Shown piece by piece: positions 15,928 to 24,182 of a stretch of 29,191 bases of DNA. How positions within the stretch are numbered: the first letter of the stretch is position 1; each line of letters starts with the position of its first letter. A model generated the notes under the pieces. It was not told where the DNA came from and searched no databases. It saw only the letters and a program-made list of their open reading frames with translations. A program made the position numbers and the translations under genes. The stretch is from NCBI GenBank assembly GCA_023487865.1, contig JAMDBG010000187.1, positions 1 through 29,191 of the forward strand. Reading direction: 5' to 3'. This DNA comes from Deltaproteobacteria bacterium. Its GTDB lineage: Bacteria; Desulfobacterota; Syntrophia; Syntrophales; UBA5619.

Positions 15928-15956
15928 TTTATATGCATTGGCCCTCTGATTGTCAA
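15928..15956 (-). promoter_or_regulatory. Sigma-70-type promoter of tRNA-Leu and the chaperone-protease operon
   Basis: TTGACA (15951-15956) and TATAAA (15928-15933) are separated by 17 bases; initiation would fall about 10 bases ahead of tRNA-Leu. It lies between the tRNA-Pro terminator and tRNA-Leu, so it is the only evident start for tig-clpP-clpX-lon. Confidence 0.85.
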
Positions 15957-15990
15957 CATCCTTTATTGGAGGGAGCTTCCGGAAGATATT

Positions 15991-16017
15991 AAAAAACCGC
16001 CTTTTTGGCGGTTTTTT
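15991..16017 (-). terminator. Rho-independent terminator after tRNA-Pro
   Basis: AAAAAACCGCC and GGCGGTTTTTT form a perfect 11-bp stem with a TTTTT loop, four bases after the encoded CCA of tRNA-Pro. Being symmetric it could act in both directions, but no plus-strand gene reads into it. Confidence 0.9.
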
Positions 16018-16021
16018 CAAT

Positions 16022-16098
16022 TGGTCGGGGCGAGTGGATTTGAACCACCGGCCCTCTGAACCCCATTCAGATACGCTACCAGACTGCGCCACGCCCCG
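16022..16098 (-). tRNA. tRNA-Pro (GGG)
   Basis: A 77-base cloverleaf with acceptor CGGGGCG/CGCCCCG, D-arm GGCGCAGTCTGGTAGCG, anticodon stem TCTGA/TCAGA around ATGGGGT (anticodon GGG), T-arm CGGTGGTTCAAATCCACT and encoded CCA. It stands as a single-gene transcript between an unidentified promoter and a strong terminator. Confidence 0.95.
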
Positions 16099-16624
16099 AC
16101 ACGAATCAGCCCTTTCCTGACGGTCTCATAAAAAATCCCTCTGTGGCAGTACGCTATTTCTTTCCACCGCTTTCGCGGGATCAGACTTTACGTGCATTGC
16201 CTCTGGAGCCTTACACTCGAAGCGGCTCCAGTTTTGAGGCTTCACCGACCTTTTCGAAAGAATCAATACGATAGATACCTACCACCATCGATAATCCATG
16301 TCAAGAATAATGAGGCACTGAATAATGAAGCGTAAAAATCCTTCACCCTGGAATTTATCCCCCTCATTCTGTTGAGAGGTCCTATTCGTTGCGCCTTGTA
16401 CGAACTTACCACCGCACCGTGCTCACTGCGATGGGATTTTGATACCCTTGGTGTGTTCCACCCGTAATGACGAATTCGATTTGTCCGTGATGCGTCTCAA
16501 GAAAATCTTCTTTCTTACCGATAATAATAGGGTTGTACAAAACTCTCAGCTTGCATTCACAAGCGGATTACAGTATGTCTACATATCATTTTCCTGAATC
16601 GTATGATGCTTTTTTAGGTTCAAC
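16099..16624. other. Intergenic stretch, no gene seen; contains a repeat-like segment and a hairpin
   Basis: About 525 bases between tRNA-Pro and the lytic transglycosylase. No convincing coding frame or RNA is visible. 16119-16260 has the look of a dispersed intergenic repeat (GACGGTCTCATAAAAAATCC, then a CTGGAGCC/GGCTCCAG hairpin at 16203-16231 followed by TTTT). 16262-16624 shows nothing recognisable apart from a weak promoter-like TTGCAT N17 TATGTC ahead of the transglycosylase. Confidence 0.45.
16231..16260 (+). repeat. Short dispersed repeat, copy 2
   Basis: GTTTTGAGGCTTCA at 16231-16244 followed by TTCGAAAG at 16253-16260. The same two words in the same order occur on the minus strand at 4383-4396 and 4360-4367 upstream of lnt, with a 15-base rather than 8-base gap. 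Confidence 0.4.
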
Positions 16625-17227
16625 ATGCTGTATAAAAGATCCTTATTGCTTATTGCGCCGGTCATCGTAATCTTTGGCGCCGCTTCGATTTGTCGGGGGG
16701 ACATATACAAATATGTGGACCCGGAGGGCGTCGTTCATCTGACCAATATCCCAACAGAGCACAACGTGCCCTATGTCCTCGTCATGAAGGAAAAAAGGGT
16801 CATCATCCAGATCAGGGGGGATATCTCCGGTTACGATGAGCTGATTGCCAAGACAGCTGAAAAGTACCGCGTCGATTCTGCGCTTGTCAAGGCCATTATC
16901 AAGGCGGAATCAAACTTCAATCACCGAGCTGTTTCACCGGTGGGCGCCCGGGGATTGATGCAGCTCATGCCTGCGACTGCCGCCACGCTTCAGGTACAGG
17001 ATTCATTTCATCCTGAAAACAACATCGAAGGAGGCGTCCGCTATCTTCGCTATCTGATGAATCTATTCAAAGGGAATCTGCCGCTGGTGCTTGCCGCTTA
17101 CAATTCCGGCGAGAACACGGTTCTGCGATACAAGAACCGAATTCCTCCCTACCAGGAAACACAGACCTATGTCCGACGCGTCCTCCATTATTTCAGCAGG
17201 TACAGCAGCGGAAACCCCGTACCCTAA
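16625..17227 (+). CDS. Soluble lytic transglycosylase with DUF4124-like N-terminus
   Basis: A 200-residue exported peptidoglycan-cleaving enzyme. Residues 1-25 are a signal peptide (LLLIAPVIVIFGAASICRG). A short segment, DIYKYVDPEGVVHLTNIP at 26-43, matches the DUF4124 module often found ahead of SLT domains in proteobacteria. The SLT domain spans about 68-190: IIKAESNFNHRAVSP with catalytic Glu95, GARGLMQLMPATA, NIEGGVRYLRYL and LAAYNSGENTV. It is single-copy on the plus strand and convergent with the lysC operon, whose last gene ends 78 bases away. It differs from the MltD-like protein in lacking a lipobox and LysM repeats. Confidence 0.93.
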   Translation: MLYKRSLLLIAPVIVIFGAASICRGDIYKYVDPEGVVHLTNIPTEHNVPYVLVMKEKRVIIQIRGDISGYDELIAKTAEKYRVDSALVKAIIKAESNFNHRAVSPVGARGLMQLMPATAATLQVQDSFHPENNIEGGVRYLRYLMNLFKGNLPLVLAAYNSGENTVLRYKNRIPPYQETQTYVRRVLHYFSRYSSGNPVP

Positions 17228-17304
17228 GCTGGAAGCGACCAAGAACGACAGGAAGACCGATATCCTCCCTGACCGAAGAAGGCCAGCGGGACCTGCAGGT
17301 GCGA

Positions 17305-17874
17305 TCAGGGAATCGGTTCGACAGAGAGGTATTTTTCAAGGATTCGCAGCTTTCTGTTCTTGATCCCAGGAACGGCTGTGAGTTCCTCAAGCCCCCCGAA
17401 TTTCCGCCTTTGTTGCCTCAATTGGACTATCTGCTGGGCCAACGTCTCTCCAATGCCGGGTACCAGGGAAAGCTCCTCTTCTGTTGCACGGTTGAGATCG
17501 ACAGGCAATCCCAGGGCAAGCTTCGTGACAGAAGACATTTCCACGATTTTCAGCTTCCCATCCGCTACGGTGACGGAGAGTGCTGCACCGGCAGAACGCC
17601 ACGCTTCGGCAAAACCGGAATTCTCACCCTTTCCTTCAAGGCCGGTAATTTTATAAAGTTCGGCAACGGCTGTCGCTTTCGGGAAAAAATAGACGCCGTC
17701 AGCCCTTCGCACACCTGTGACCTCTACGGCGATCATCCCCGGTTTCTGGTCTCCCCAGGGCAGGGGGAACACCGGAAACGGGCAGCGGTCATGGATAAAG
17801 GCGCCTATATAGACGAACAACGAGGCGATCAGGACAGTCAGGGCGCCCAGTCTCTGTCCTTCGCTGACCCGCAT
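17305..17874 (-). CDS. ComEA-like helix-hairpin-helix protein with N-terminal membrane anchor
   Basis: A 189-residue protein with one hydrophobic N-terminal segment (about 9-27), a weakly conserved middle part (about 45-115) where ComEA proteins carry an SLBB domain, and a C-terminal tandem helix-hairpin-helix unit. The unit shows VDLNRATEEELSLVPGIG (125-142) and GLEELTAVPGI (161-171). ComEA proteins bind incoming double-stranded DNA outside the inner membrane during natural uptake, so a DNA-binding periplasmic role is plausible. Many bacteria carry such proteins without known competence. The start ATG directly follows the lysC stop (TAA ATG), so expression is coupled to aspartokinase. It is the last gene of the ftsH-folP-tsaE-lysC run. 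Confidence 0.82.
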   Translation of the reverse strand: MRVSEGQRLGALTVLIASLFVYIGAFIHDRCPFPVFPLPWGDQKPGMIAVEVTGVRRADGVYFFPKATAVAELYKITGLEGKGENSGFAEAWRSAGAALSVTVADGKLKIVEMSSVTKLALGLPVDLNRATEEELSLVPGIGETLAQQIVQLRQQRRKFGGLEELTAVPGIKNRKLRILEKYLSVEPIP

Positions 17875-19095
17875 TTACGATTCCCTTTCCAATCCGAAGG
17901 CATCATGGAGGACCGTCACCGCCAATTCTGCATATTTTGCCTCCACAACACAGGATACTTTGATTTCGGATGTGCTGATCATCATGATGTTGATCCCCTC
18001 CCGGGCAAGCGTGGCGAACATCTTTGCTGCAACACCGGAATGGCTGATCATCCCAACACCGATGATGGATACCTTCGCCACATTGTCGTCTACCTCCAAC
18101 TTCTCCGCACCGACATCCTTGAGGACATCGGAGATGATTCGCTTTGCATCCCGGATATCCTTCCGGGACACCGTAAAGGTCATATCCGTATGCCCCTGGA
18201 TGCTGGCATTCTGGATGATCATATCGACGACGATGTTGTTTTCGGAAAGGGGCGTAAAAAGACGGGCAGCCACACCCGGCCGGTCCGGAACATGAACCAC
18301 CGTAATTTTTGCCTGATCCCGATCGTAGGTTACACCGGATACGACTTCCTTCTCCATCTCTCTTTCCTCCTTGGTCACCAATGTTCCCCCTTCATCCGTA
18401 AAAGAGGATTTCACATATACGGGCACATTGTACTTCTTTGCCAGTTCTACAGAACGGGGCTGAAGCACCTTAGCGCCCGCCCTGGCCATCTCCAGCATTT
18501 CATCATAGGTAATCCGGTCCAATCTCCTGGCTTTGCTGCAGATATTGGGATCGGTGGTATATACTCCATCGACATCGGTATAGATATCGCATACATCGGC
18601 CTTCAAGGCGGCGGCCAGGGCAACGGCGCTGGTGTCGGAACCGCCTCGACCCAGGGTGGTAATGTTGTTATCCGGATCGACACCCTGAAAACCGGCGACG
18701 ACGACGACGGTTCCCTTCCCCAGTTCATTTTGAATGGCGGTTGTCTCCACGGTCAGAATACGGGCCTTCTTGAAGGCCTTATCGGTCAGTATCCTGACTT
18801 GAAAACCGAGCAGGGATTTCGCCGGACAGCCCATAGCGTTGAGCATGATCGCCAGAAGAGAAACGGTGATCTGTTCCCCCGTGGAGATCAAAGAATCATA
18901 CTCCCTACCGTCGGGATTGTCCGCCGCCTTTTGCGCAAGCCCGATCAATCGATCCGTCTCCCCGGCCATAGCCGACAGGACAACGACAACGTCATTTCCC
19001 GCTTCTTTTGTCCTGATTACCTTGTTCGCCACATTGGCGATCTTGTCGATATTGGCAACCGAGGTGCCTCCGTATTTTTGAACCACCAGAGCCAT
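17875..19095 (-). CDS. lysC: Aspartate kinase
   Basis: Phosphorylates aspartate, the first committed step towards lysine, methionine, threonine and diaminopimelate for peptidoglycan. The 406 residues carry VQKYGGTSVA at the N-terminus, STGEQITVSLLAIMLNAMG at 71-89, TLGRGGSDTSAVALAAAL at 147-164 and YTDVDGVYTTDP. Two ACT regulatory domains follow from about 263 (ITVVHVPDRPGVAARLF; VSIIGVGMISHSGVAAKMF), implying feedback inhibition by end products. Length and layout fit the monofunctional lysine/threonine-sensitive class. It starts at ATG 19095, ten bases after GGAGG, three bases after the tsaE stop, and abuts the ComEA-like gene. Confidence 0.97.
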   Translation of the reverse strand: MALVVQKYGGTSVANIDKIANVANKVIRTKEAGNDVVVVLSAMAGETDRLIGLAQKAADNPDGREYDSLISTGEQITVSLLAIMLNAMGCPAKSLLGFQVRILTDKAFKKARILTVETTAIQNELGKGTVVVVAGFQGVDPDNNITTLGRGGSDTSAVALAAALKADVCDIYTDVDGVYTTDPNICSKARRLDRITYDEMLEMARAGAKVLQPRSVELAKKYNVPVYVKSSFTDEGGTLVTKEEREMEKEVVSGVTYDRDQAKITVVHVPDRPGVAARLFTPLSENNIVVDMIIQNASIQGHTDMTFTVSRKDIRDAKRIISDVLKDVGAEKLEVDDNVAKVSIIGVGMISHSGVAAKMFATLAREGINIMMISTSEIKVSCVVEAKYAELAVTVLHDAFGLERES

Positions 19096-19098
19096 TTG

Positions 19099-19608
19099 CT
19101 AACTTCCTCCTTGTTTAAAGGTTCGTTCCCAGGAACGGATCCTATCAGGGCAACCGGAAATCTCGATTCTACGCACCGTCTCGTCGACATAGGATAATTC
19201 GACATTCAGAGCATCATCCGGAATGGCATCAGATACCTTTTCTGCCCACTCTATCACCATCACACCGTCACTCATCAGGTATTCCTGATACCCGATTTCT
19301 TCCAGATCCGCCGATCCGCGCAGGCGATAGACATCCAGGTGATAAAGAGAGGTCTCCCTTCCCGGATATTCATTGACAAGCGTGAAAGTCGGAGACGCCA
19401 CCACGTAACTGTCCGGGACGCCGAGCCCCGCGGCGATTCCCTGGGTAAGGCAGGTCTTCCCGGCGCCGAGCTCCCCCGTCAGAGCGACACAATCCCCTCC
19501 CGTCAGACCTTCACCCAAAGATCTGCCGATACAAAAGGTCTCCGTCGGGCTGTTTGAAATCAGAACCAAAGAAGCTTGCTGCCTGGACATTTCTGTTAAC
19601 GCCGTCAT
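19099..19608 (-). CDS. tsaE: tRNA threonylcarbamoyladenosine biosynthesis ATPase TsaE
   Basis: ATPase that works with TsaB and TsaD to make the t6A37 modification of ANN-decoding tRNAs. The 169 residues show Walker A GELGAGKT (45-52), SPTFTLVNEY, YHLDVYRLRG, EEIGYQEYL and VMVIEWAEK, the family hallmarks. The start may be ATG 19608 or the in-frame ATG six codons later; neither has a well-placed ribosome site. It lies 32 bases after folP and 3 bases before lysC. Its partners TsaB and TsaD are not in the window. Confidence 0.95.
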   Translation of the reverse strand: MTALTEMSRQQASLVLISNSPTETFCIGRSLGEGLTGGDCVALTGELGAGKTCLTQGIAAGLGVPDSYVVASPTFTLVNEYPGRETSLYHLDVYRLRGSADLEEIGYQEYLMSDGVMVIEWAEKVSDAIPDDALNVELSYVDETVRRIEISGCPDRIRSWERTFKQGGS

Positions 19609-19640
19609 CCTGTATAAAGAAAATCAAAACTGCCGTTGCG

Positions 19641-20855
19641 TCATACCCTGACCAGTGCATCCGCCATGGCGGCAACCTTTTTCATCGTCTTGACATCATG
19701 AACCCGGATGACACGACTCCCGTTCATGATAGCCGCAGTGACTGCAGCCGCCGTGCCTTCGATCCGTTCCTGCGGGCTCCCCCCCGTCACATGACCGATA
19801 AATGACTTCCGGGACGGCCCAGCGACGACCGGCCTGCCGAATATTGTCAGTTCACGCAGATGCCTGATCAACCGCACATTGTCCATTGCCGATTTGCCGA
19901 AACCGAGCCCGGGATCGACCATGATCTGCACCGGTGCAATACCCCCCTTCCCTGCGGTATCGATCCTTTCCTGCAAAAAAGAGATCACCTCTCCCCGGAG
20001 GGAACGATAGGCGAGATCGCCCGTTTGCATGGTTTTCGGCATACCGCGCATATGCATGAGAATGAGTGCCGCACCCGCTTCTGCGACCACTTTCGTCATC
20101 TGGTCGTCGCAGTGCATCGAGCTGATATCATTTACTATTTCCGCTCCCTCGTCCAGGGCCGCGCGTGCCACGGCCGCTTTCATCGTATCGACCGACAGAG
20201 GGATGGAAACCTTTCCGGCGAGTCCCCTGACGACCGGAATCACCCGCCGTAATTCCTCTTCCTCAGTTATGGGATCTGATCCGGGCCGACTGGACTCGCC
20301 GCCGATGTCAATCAGATCCGCGCCGTCCTCAACCATGCGGACGCCCTCTTCCACAGCCATTTGCGGTGTTGTAAACCTGCCGCCGTCGGAAAAGGAATCG
20401 GGAGTCACGTTGATGATTCCCATAATCAGGGTCCGTTCACCGATTTTGATTTCTCTTCTTGATGTTTGAAGAAGGGAAGAGTCCAAAGAGAGGTTGAGCA
20501 AAATTTCGCGGATCGATTCGGAAATCCTCTGCAGACCAAAAGGCTGCTCGGCTATCTTTTCGGTGAAGAGGCGAATCTGTTTAAGTGTCCCCATCAGGAT
20601 GACATCGGTCCTGGTAATGGAACATCCGACCGCATCCCGGGCAACGGCTGCATCGGCCCCGAGGGAGAGCATCTCCTGTTTGATGATATTGGCCACCTTA
20701 CATTCCACCCCCTCGATCAGGATGTTCAGGTGGACCATCTTCGGAAGCATCGCCTGGATCCCGTACGGATCTACTTCCACAGCCTTCAGGGCGTCAAGAG
20801 TCTCTTCCTGAGATAATAAATGCAGGACTCTTGCCTGCAATTTTGCTTCCTGCAT
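19641..20855 (-). CDS. folP: Dihydropteroate synthase with N-terminal extension
   Basis: Condenses p-aminobenzoate with a pterin diphosphate in folate synthesis; target family of sulfonamides. The 404 residues start at ATG 20855, eight bases after GGGAG; an ATG at 20873 has no usable site. The catalytic TIM barrel begins near residue 135, with MGIINVTPDSFSDGG, DLIDIGGESSRPGS, DVLDEG-like ALDEGAEIVNDIS, ILMHMRG, DPGLGFGKS and GPSRKSFIG. The first 130 residues (DPYGIQAMLPKMVHLNILIE, GVECKVANIIKQEMLSLG) form an extra domain absent from the 280-residue E. coli enzyme. I recall it from related delta-proteobacterial FolP proteins; its role is not known to me. It lies between ftsH (41-base gap) and tsaE. 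Confidence 0.95.
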   Translation of the reverse strand: MQEAKLQARVLHLLSQEETLDALKAVEVDPYGIQAMLPKMVHLNILIEGVECKVANIIKQEMLSLGADAAVARDAVGCSITRTDVILMGTLKQIRLFTEKIAEQPFGLQRISESIREILLNLSLDSSLLQTSRREIKIGERTLIMGIINVTPDSFSDGGRFTTPQMAVEEGVRMVEDGADLIDIGGESSRPGSDPITEEEELRRVIPVVRGLAGKVSIPLSVDTMKAAVARAALDEGAEIVNDISSMHCDDQMTKVVAEAGAALILMHMRGMPKTMQTGDLAYRSLRGEVISFLQERIDTAGKGGIAPVQIMVDPGLGFGKSAMDNVRLIRHLRELTIFGRPVVAGPSRKSFIGHVTGGSPQERIEGTAAAVTAAIMNGSRVIRVHDVKTMKKVAAMADALVRV

Positions 20856-20896
20856 GGCGATTGCTCCCATCATTCCCCGGTGGTCTGGAACCCATC

Positions 20897-22726
20897 TCAG
20901 GCCGGTGTCTCCAGCACCGGACGTGCGGCGTCCTGTGCCGGTTTTATCCCGATGAGCGCATCGAGTTCTGCCGCGTTCAGGACCTCTTTTTCCAGCAGTT
21001 CCGAGGCGATCCGGTTAAGGACATCCATGCGGTCCGACAGGATCTGCTTGGCACTTTCATAACTCGTCATCACGATGCGGGCGACTTCTTTATCGATCTT
21101 CTGGGCGGTTTCCTCGCTGTAATCCTTATGGGTGGCAAATTCACGGCCGAGGAAGATCTGTTCCTCTTTCTTCCCATAACTCAGCGGCCCCATCGACTCA
21201 CTCATCCCCCACTCGCAGACCATTTTCCGGGCGAGATTGGTCGCCCGTTCGATATCATTTCCGGCGCCGGTGGTAAAATCTTTCAGAACCAGTTCCTCCG
21301 CTGCCCTTCCACCGAGCAGGATTACGATATTGTTCATGAGAAACTCCCGTGGATAGGTATGTTTCTCGTCGACGGGCAGCTGCTGGGTCACCCCCAGGGC
21401 TTGCCCCCGGGGAATGATGGTCACTTTGTGAATCGGATCGGTTCCGGGCAGTATCCTGGCCACAAGCGCATGCCCCGATTCATGGTAGGCCGTATTTCTC
21501 TTCTCGGCGTCGCTGATGACAAGACTTTTTCTCTCCGTTCCCATGAGAACCTTGTCCTTAGCAAATTCAAAGTCACTCATGGTCACCTTTTCCTTGTCGA
21601 ACCGGGCGGCATAAAGGACCGACTCGTTGACGAGATTTTCGATATCAGCGCCTGAAAAACCGGGAGTCCCGCGGGCAATGACGGCGAAATCCACATCCTC
21701 CGCAAGAGGTGTTTTCCGGGCATGAACAGCCAGAATCTTTTCCCTCCCCTTGACGTCCGGCAGAGGCACAACGACCTGCCGGTCCACTCGGCCCGGTCTG
21801 AGGAGAGCGGGATCAAGGACATCCGGACGGTTTGTTGCCGAGACCAGGATCACCCCTTCGTTGGATTCGAAACCGTCCATCTCAACGAGAAGCTGATTGA
21901 GCGTCTGTTCCCGCTCGTCATGTCCGCCTCCGAGACCGGCGCCCCGGTGGCGTCCCACCGCATCGATTTCATCGATAAAAATGATGCACGGGGCATTCTT
22001 CTTACCCTGATTGAAGAGGTCTCTGACCCTTGATGCCCCGACCCCGACAAACATTTCGACAAAATCCGACCCACTGATGCTGAGGAAAGGAACATCCGCC
22101 TCTCCGGCAATGGCGCGGGCCAGCAACGTTTTGCCCGTACCGGGCTGACCCACGAGCAGCAACCCTTTGGGAATTCTCCCCCCTAATCGCGTGTATTTTT
22201 TCGGATCCCGGAGAAAATCGATGACCTCCTGGAGTTCGGCCTTTGCCTCCTCGACGCCGGCGACATCGGCAAAGGTGACTTTTTTCGTCTTATCCGTGAC
22301 CAGACGGGCCCGGCTTTTTCCGAAGGCCATGGCCTTGCCGCCGCCGCCTTGCATCTGCCTCATGAAGAAGATCCAAACACCGATCAGAAGCAGCATGGGG
22401 AGCCAAGAGACCAAAACGGTCATATACCAGGGTGAATCGTCCAACGGTTTGGCCGAGATCCTTACCCCTTTTTCCTTCAGCAGCGTAATCACACCTGCAT
22501 CTTTGGGGGCGAATGTCTTAAAAGCCTTCCCCGAGCTTAGTCTTCCGGAGATGTTATCACCTTGGATGGTCACCTCTGTAACCTGGGCCTTATCCACATA
22601 ACTTAAAAAATCACTGTAGATGACCTCCATCTGGGCCGTCTTGGGCTGATTGAAAAGATGATAAATCATCACGAAGACAAGACTAATGACAAGCCATAGC
22701 GCAATATTCTTCTGCAGGGGATTCAA
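20897..22726 (-). CDS. ftsH: ATP-dependent zinc metalloprotease FtsH
   Basis: Inner-membrane AAA+ protease degrading membrane and short-lived cytoplasmic proteins. The 609-residue protein starts at TTG 22726, eight bases after AGGAG. Two transmembrane helices (about 8-25 and 102-121) flank a periplasmic domain. The AAA module has Walker A GQPGTGKT (193-200), IIFIDEIDAVGRHRG and the SRH region ATNRPDVLDPALLRPGRVDR. The peptidase has HESGH (415-419) and the third zinc ligand Asp491 in GAGNDIERAT. The C-terminal tail is short. It heads the ftsH-folP-tsaE-lysC-HhH run and sits downstream of tilS. Confidence 0.98.
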   Translation of the reverse strand: MNPLQKNIALWLVISLVFVMIYHLFNQPKTAQMEVIYSDFLSYVDKAQVTEVTIQGDNISGRLSSGKAFKTFAPKDAGVITLLKEKGVRISAKPLDDSPWYMTVLVSWLPMLLLIGVWIFFMRQMQGGGGKAMAFGKSRARLVTDKTKKVTFADVAGVEEAKAELQEVIDFLRDPKKYTRLGGRIPKGLLLVGQPGTGKTLLARAIAGEADVPFLSISGSDFVEMFVGVGASRVRDLFNQGKKNAPCIIFIDEIDAVGRHRGAGLGGGHDEREQTLNQLLVEMDGFESNEGVILVSATNRPDVLDPALLRPGRVDRQVVVPLPDVKGREKILAVHARKTPLAEDVDFAVIARGTPGFSGADIENLVNESVLYAARFDKEKVTMSDFEFAKDKVLMGTERKSLVISDAEKRNTAYHESGHALVARILPGTDPIHKVTIIPRGQALGVTQQLPVDEKHTYPREFLMNNIVILLGGRAAEELVLKDFTTGAGNDIERATNLARKMVCEWGMSESMGPLSYGKKEEQIFLGREFATHKDYSEETAQKIDKEVARIVMTSYESAKQILSDRMDVLNRIASELLEKEVLNAAELDALIGIKPAQDAARPVLETPA

Positions 22727-22806
22727 TCTATTTTCTCCTTTGATCTGAAGAGATGGGCATCAGACATCACAATCGACAACCGACATTCATCTCATTTACG
22801 CGTTTT

Positions 22807-22833
22807 ATTATAATATTGGTTCGTTTATTTCAA
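22807..22833 (-). promoter_or_regulatory. Candidate ftsH promoter
   Basis: Minus strand: a perfect TATAAT (22807-22812) with TTGAAA (22828-22833) 15 bases upstream; TTTGAA, shifted by one, gives 16. It lies about 80 bases ahead of the ftsH start in an otherwise gene-free 255-base gap after tilS. Spacing is short, so confidence is moderate. Confidence 0.45.
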
Positions 22834-22981
22834 ACCATTTCTGTGTTCAGCGCTTTTTTCCACTCCCGCTTATCTTGATCCCTGCACAGCACCTTTCTCC
22901 AGCGGCCCTGTACGTTGATCGGTTATCGATCGGTACCGACACCCTTCGGCTCGAAAAGGGAATCTTGCAGACGAGCAGCCC

Positions 22982-24019
22982 TCACTTCTTGCCTTTGTCC
23001 CTTCTCACCGGTCTGGAGCTTACCCTTCCGATACCAAGGAAGCCCCCTTCCCTTTCCACATGAATCAGGCCGGGAAGATCCAGAGAGGCGCGGCGGCTGC
23101 GCTGACGGCGGATGAACGCCAGCACGGCCTCAATATGCCGAAAGCCGATACCGTATCCCGGCAGGGCGGCGGTCTCCAGCAGACATTTGAGCACCCGTCC
23201 CTGAAGGGCCTCGTGTAGATCAAGAAGAGATGCAAGCGGGAGCCGGATCTCCGTCGCGCCTGGAACAATTCCCCATTGACTCAGGACCTGCCGGACCACG
23301 GCCTGAAGATAATCATCATCCCGGCGGATGATCTCGGCGGTATGGCTGAGAGCTTCGACTATTCCGGGATTGTATCTCAACGCCAGTTCCGGAATGAGCT
23401 CGTGTCTGATCCTGTTGCGCAAAAACAGGGGACTCCGGTTGGAACTGTCCGTCATATAGGTAAGCCCTTCCTGACGGAGAAATTCCAGAATCTCCCCCCT
23501 CCCCACGTACAGCAGGGGACGGATGATCCGACCGTCCCGCACCGGCGGAATCCCCTTCAGGCCTTCGAGACCGCTGCCCCGGAGCAGGTTGATCAGAACC
23601 GTCTCTGCCTGATCATCGCGATGGTGGCCGGTGGCAATTTTTCGGGCGCCGCAGGTCTCCGCCGTCTCAGCGAGAAACCGATACCGTTCATCCCGGCCGA
23701 CCTCCTCCAGTGACATCCCTCTGCCTTTCTGAAGCGTGCGGATGTCGACGGTTTTACAGATACAGGCGATTCCCATCCCGGTGCATAGGCCCCGGACGAA
23801 TTCCTCCTCCCTGCACGCTTCCGCCCCCCGAAGACCGTGATTGAGGTGTGCCGCCGTCAGCCGCAGTTCATAATCGGATGCAAGGAGCACCATCACCCGC
23901 AGGAGCGCCACGGAATCGGGGCCTCCGGAAACCGCCACCAGGAGATGATCGCCCCCCTCCAGGAGGGAACAGTCGGCAATCGTTTTTCTGATTTTCTTGA
24001 TCATGATCGATACATTCAT
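22982..24019 (-). CDS. tilS: tRNA(Ile)-lysidine synthase
   Basis: Adds lysine to C34 of the AUA-reading tRNA-Ile so that it decodes AUA rather than AUG. The 345 residues contain the N-type ATP pyrophosphatase loop SGGPDS (31-36), AAHLNHGLRG, IATGHHRDDQAETVLINLLRGSGL and a KGIPP/IRPLL segment, followed by FLRNRIRHELIP. The protein ends about 100 residues earlier than the 430-residue E. coli form and lacks most of the C-terminal TilS domain, a shorter layout also known in other bacteria. The start ATG 24019 has no clear ribosome site. It precedes ftsH with a 255-base gap that appears to contain the ftsH promoter. Confidence 0.95.
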   Translation of the reverse strand: MNVSIMIKKIRKTIADCSLLEGGDHLLVAVSGGPDSVALLRVMVLLASDYELRLTAAHLNHGLRGAEACREEEFVRGLCTGMGIACICKTVDIRTLQKGRGMSLEEVGRDERYRFLAETAETCGARKIATGHHRDDQAETVLINLLRGSGLEGLKGIPPVRDGRIIRPLLYVGRGEILEFLRQEGLTYMTDSSNRSPLFLRNRIRHELIPELALRYNPGIVEALSHTAEIIRRDDDYLQAVVRQVLSQWGIVPGATEIRLPLASLLDLHEALQGRVLKCLLETAALPGYGIGFRHIEAVLAFIRRQRSRRASLDLPGLIHVEREGGFLGIGRVSSRPVRRDKGKK

Positions 24020-24182
24020 AAGAAAATCGGATCACTTTCCACAACGGTTACGTAAAGAAGGAAGACGCGGTTCGCAGTGTCCTGGAAGTCGGCATGCTCT
24101 CTTGAACGCCTCCATACCGAAGCGGAAAGTGTAACGCAGCGTGCGGACTTTTGATATAATTGCCACGTTTGTACCAAAGACT

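Noticed and set aside
17299..19197. 632-codon open frame on the plus strand antisense to lysC and the ComEA-like gene
   Set aside because: The opposite strand encodes clearly conserved proteins in this whole stretch. The antisense product is rich in His, Arg and Gly with no recognisable domain, as expected for a codon-bias shadow.
22850..22981. About 42 sense codons in frame after the tilS stop, possibly a lost C-terminal domain
   Set aside because: A run of this length occurs by chance fairly often and the translation shows no TilS C-terminal features.
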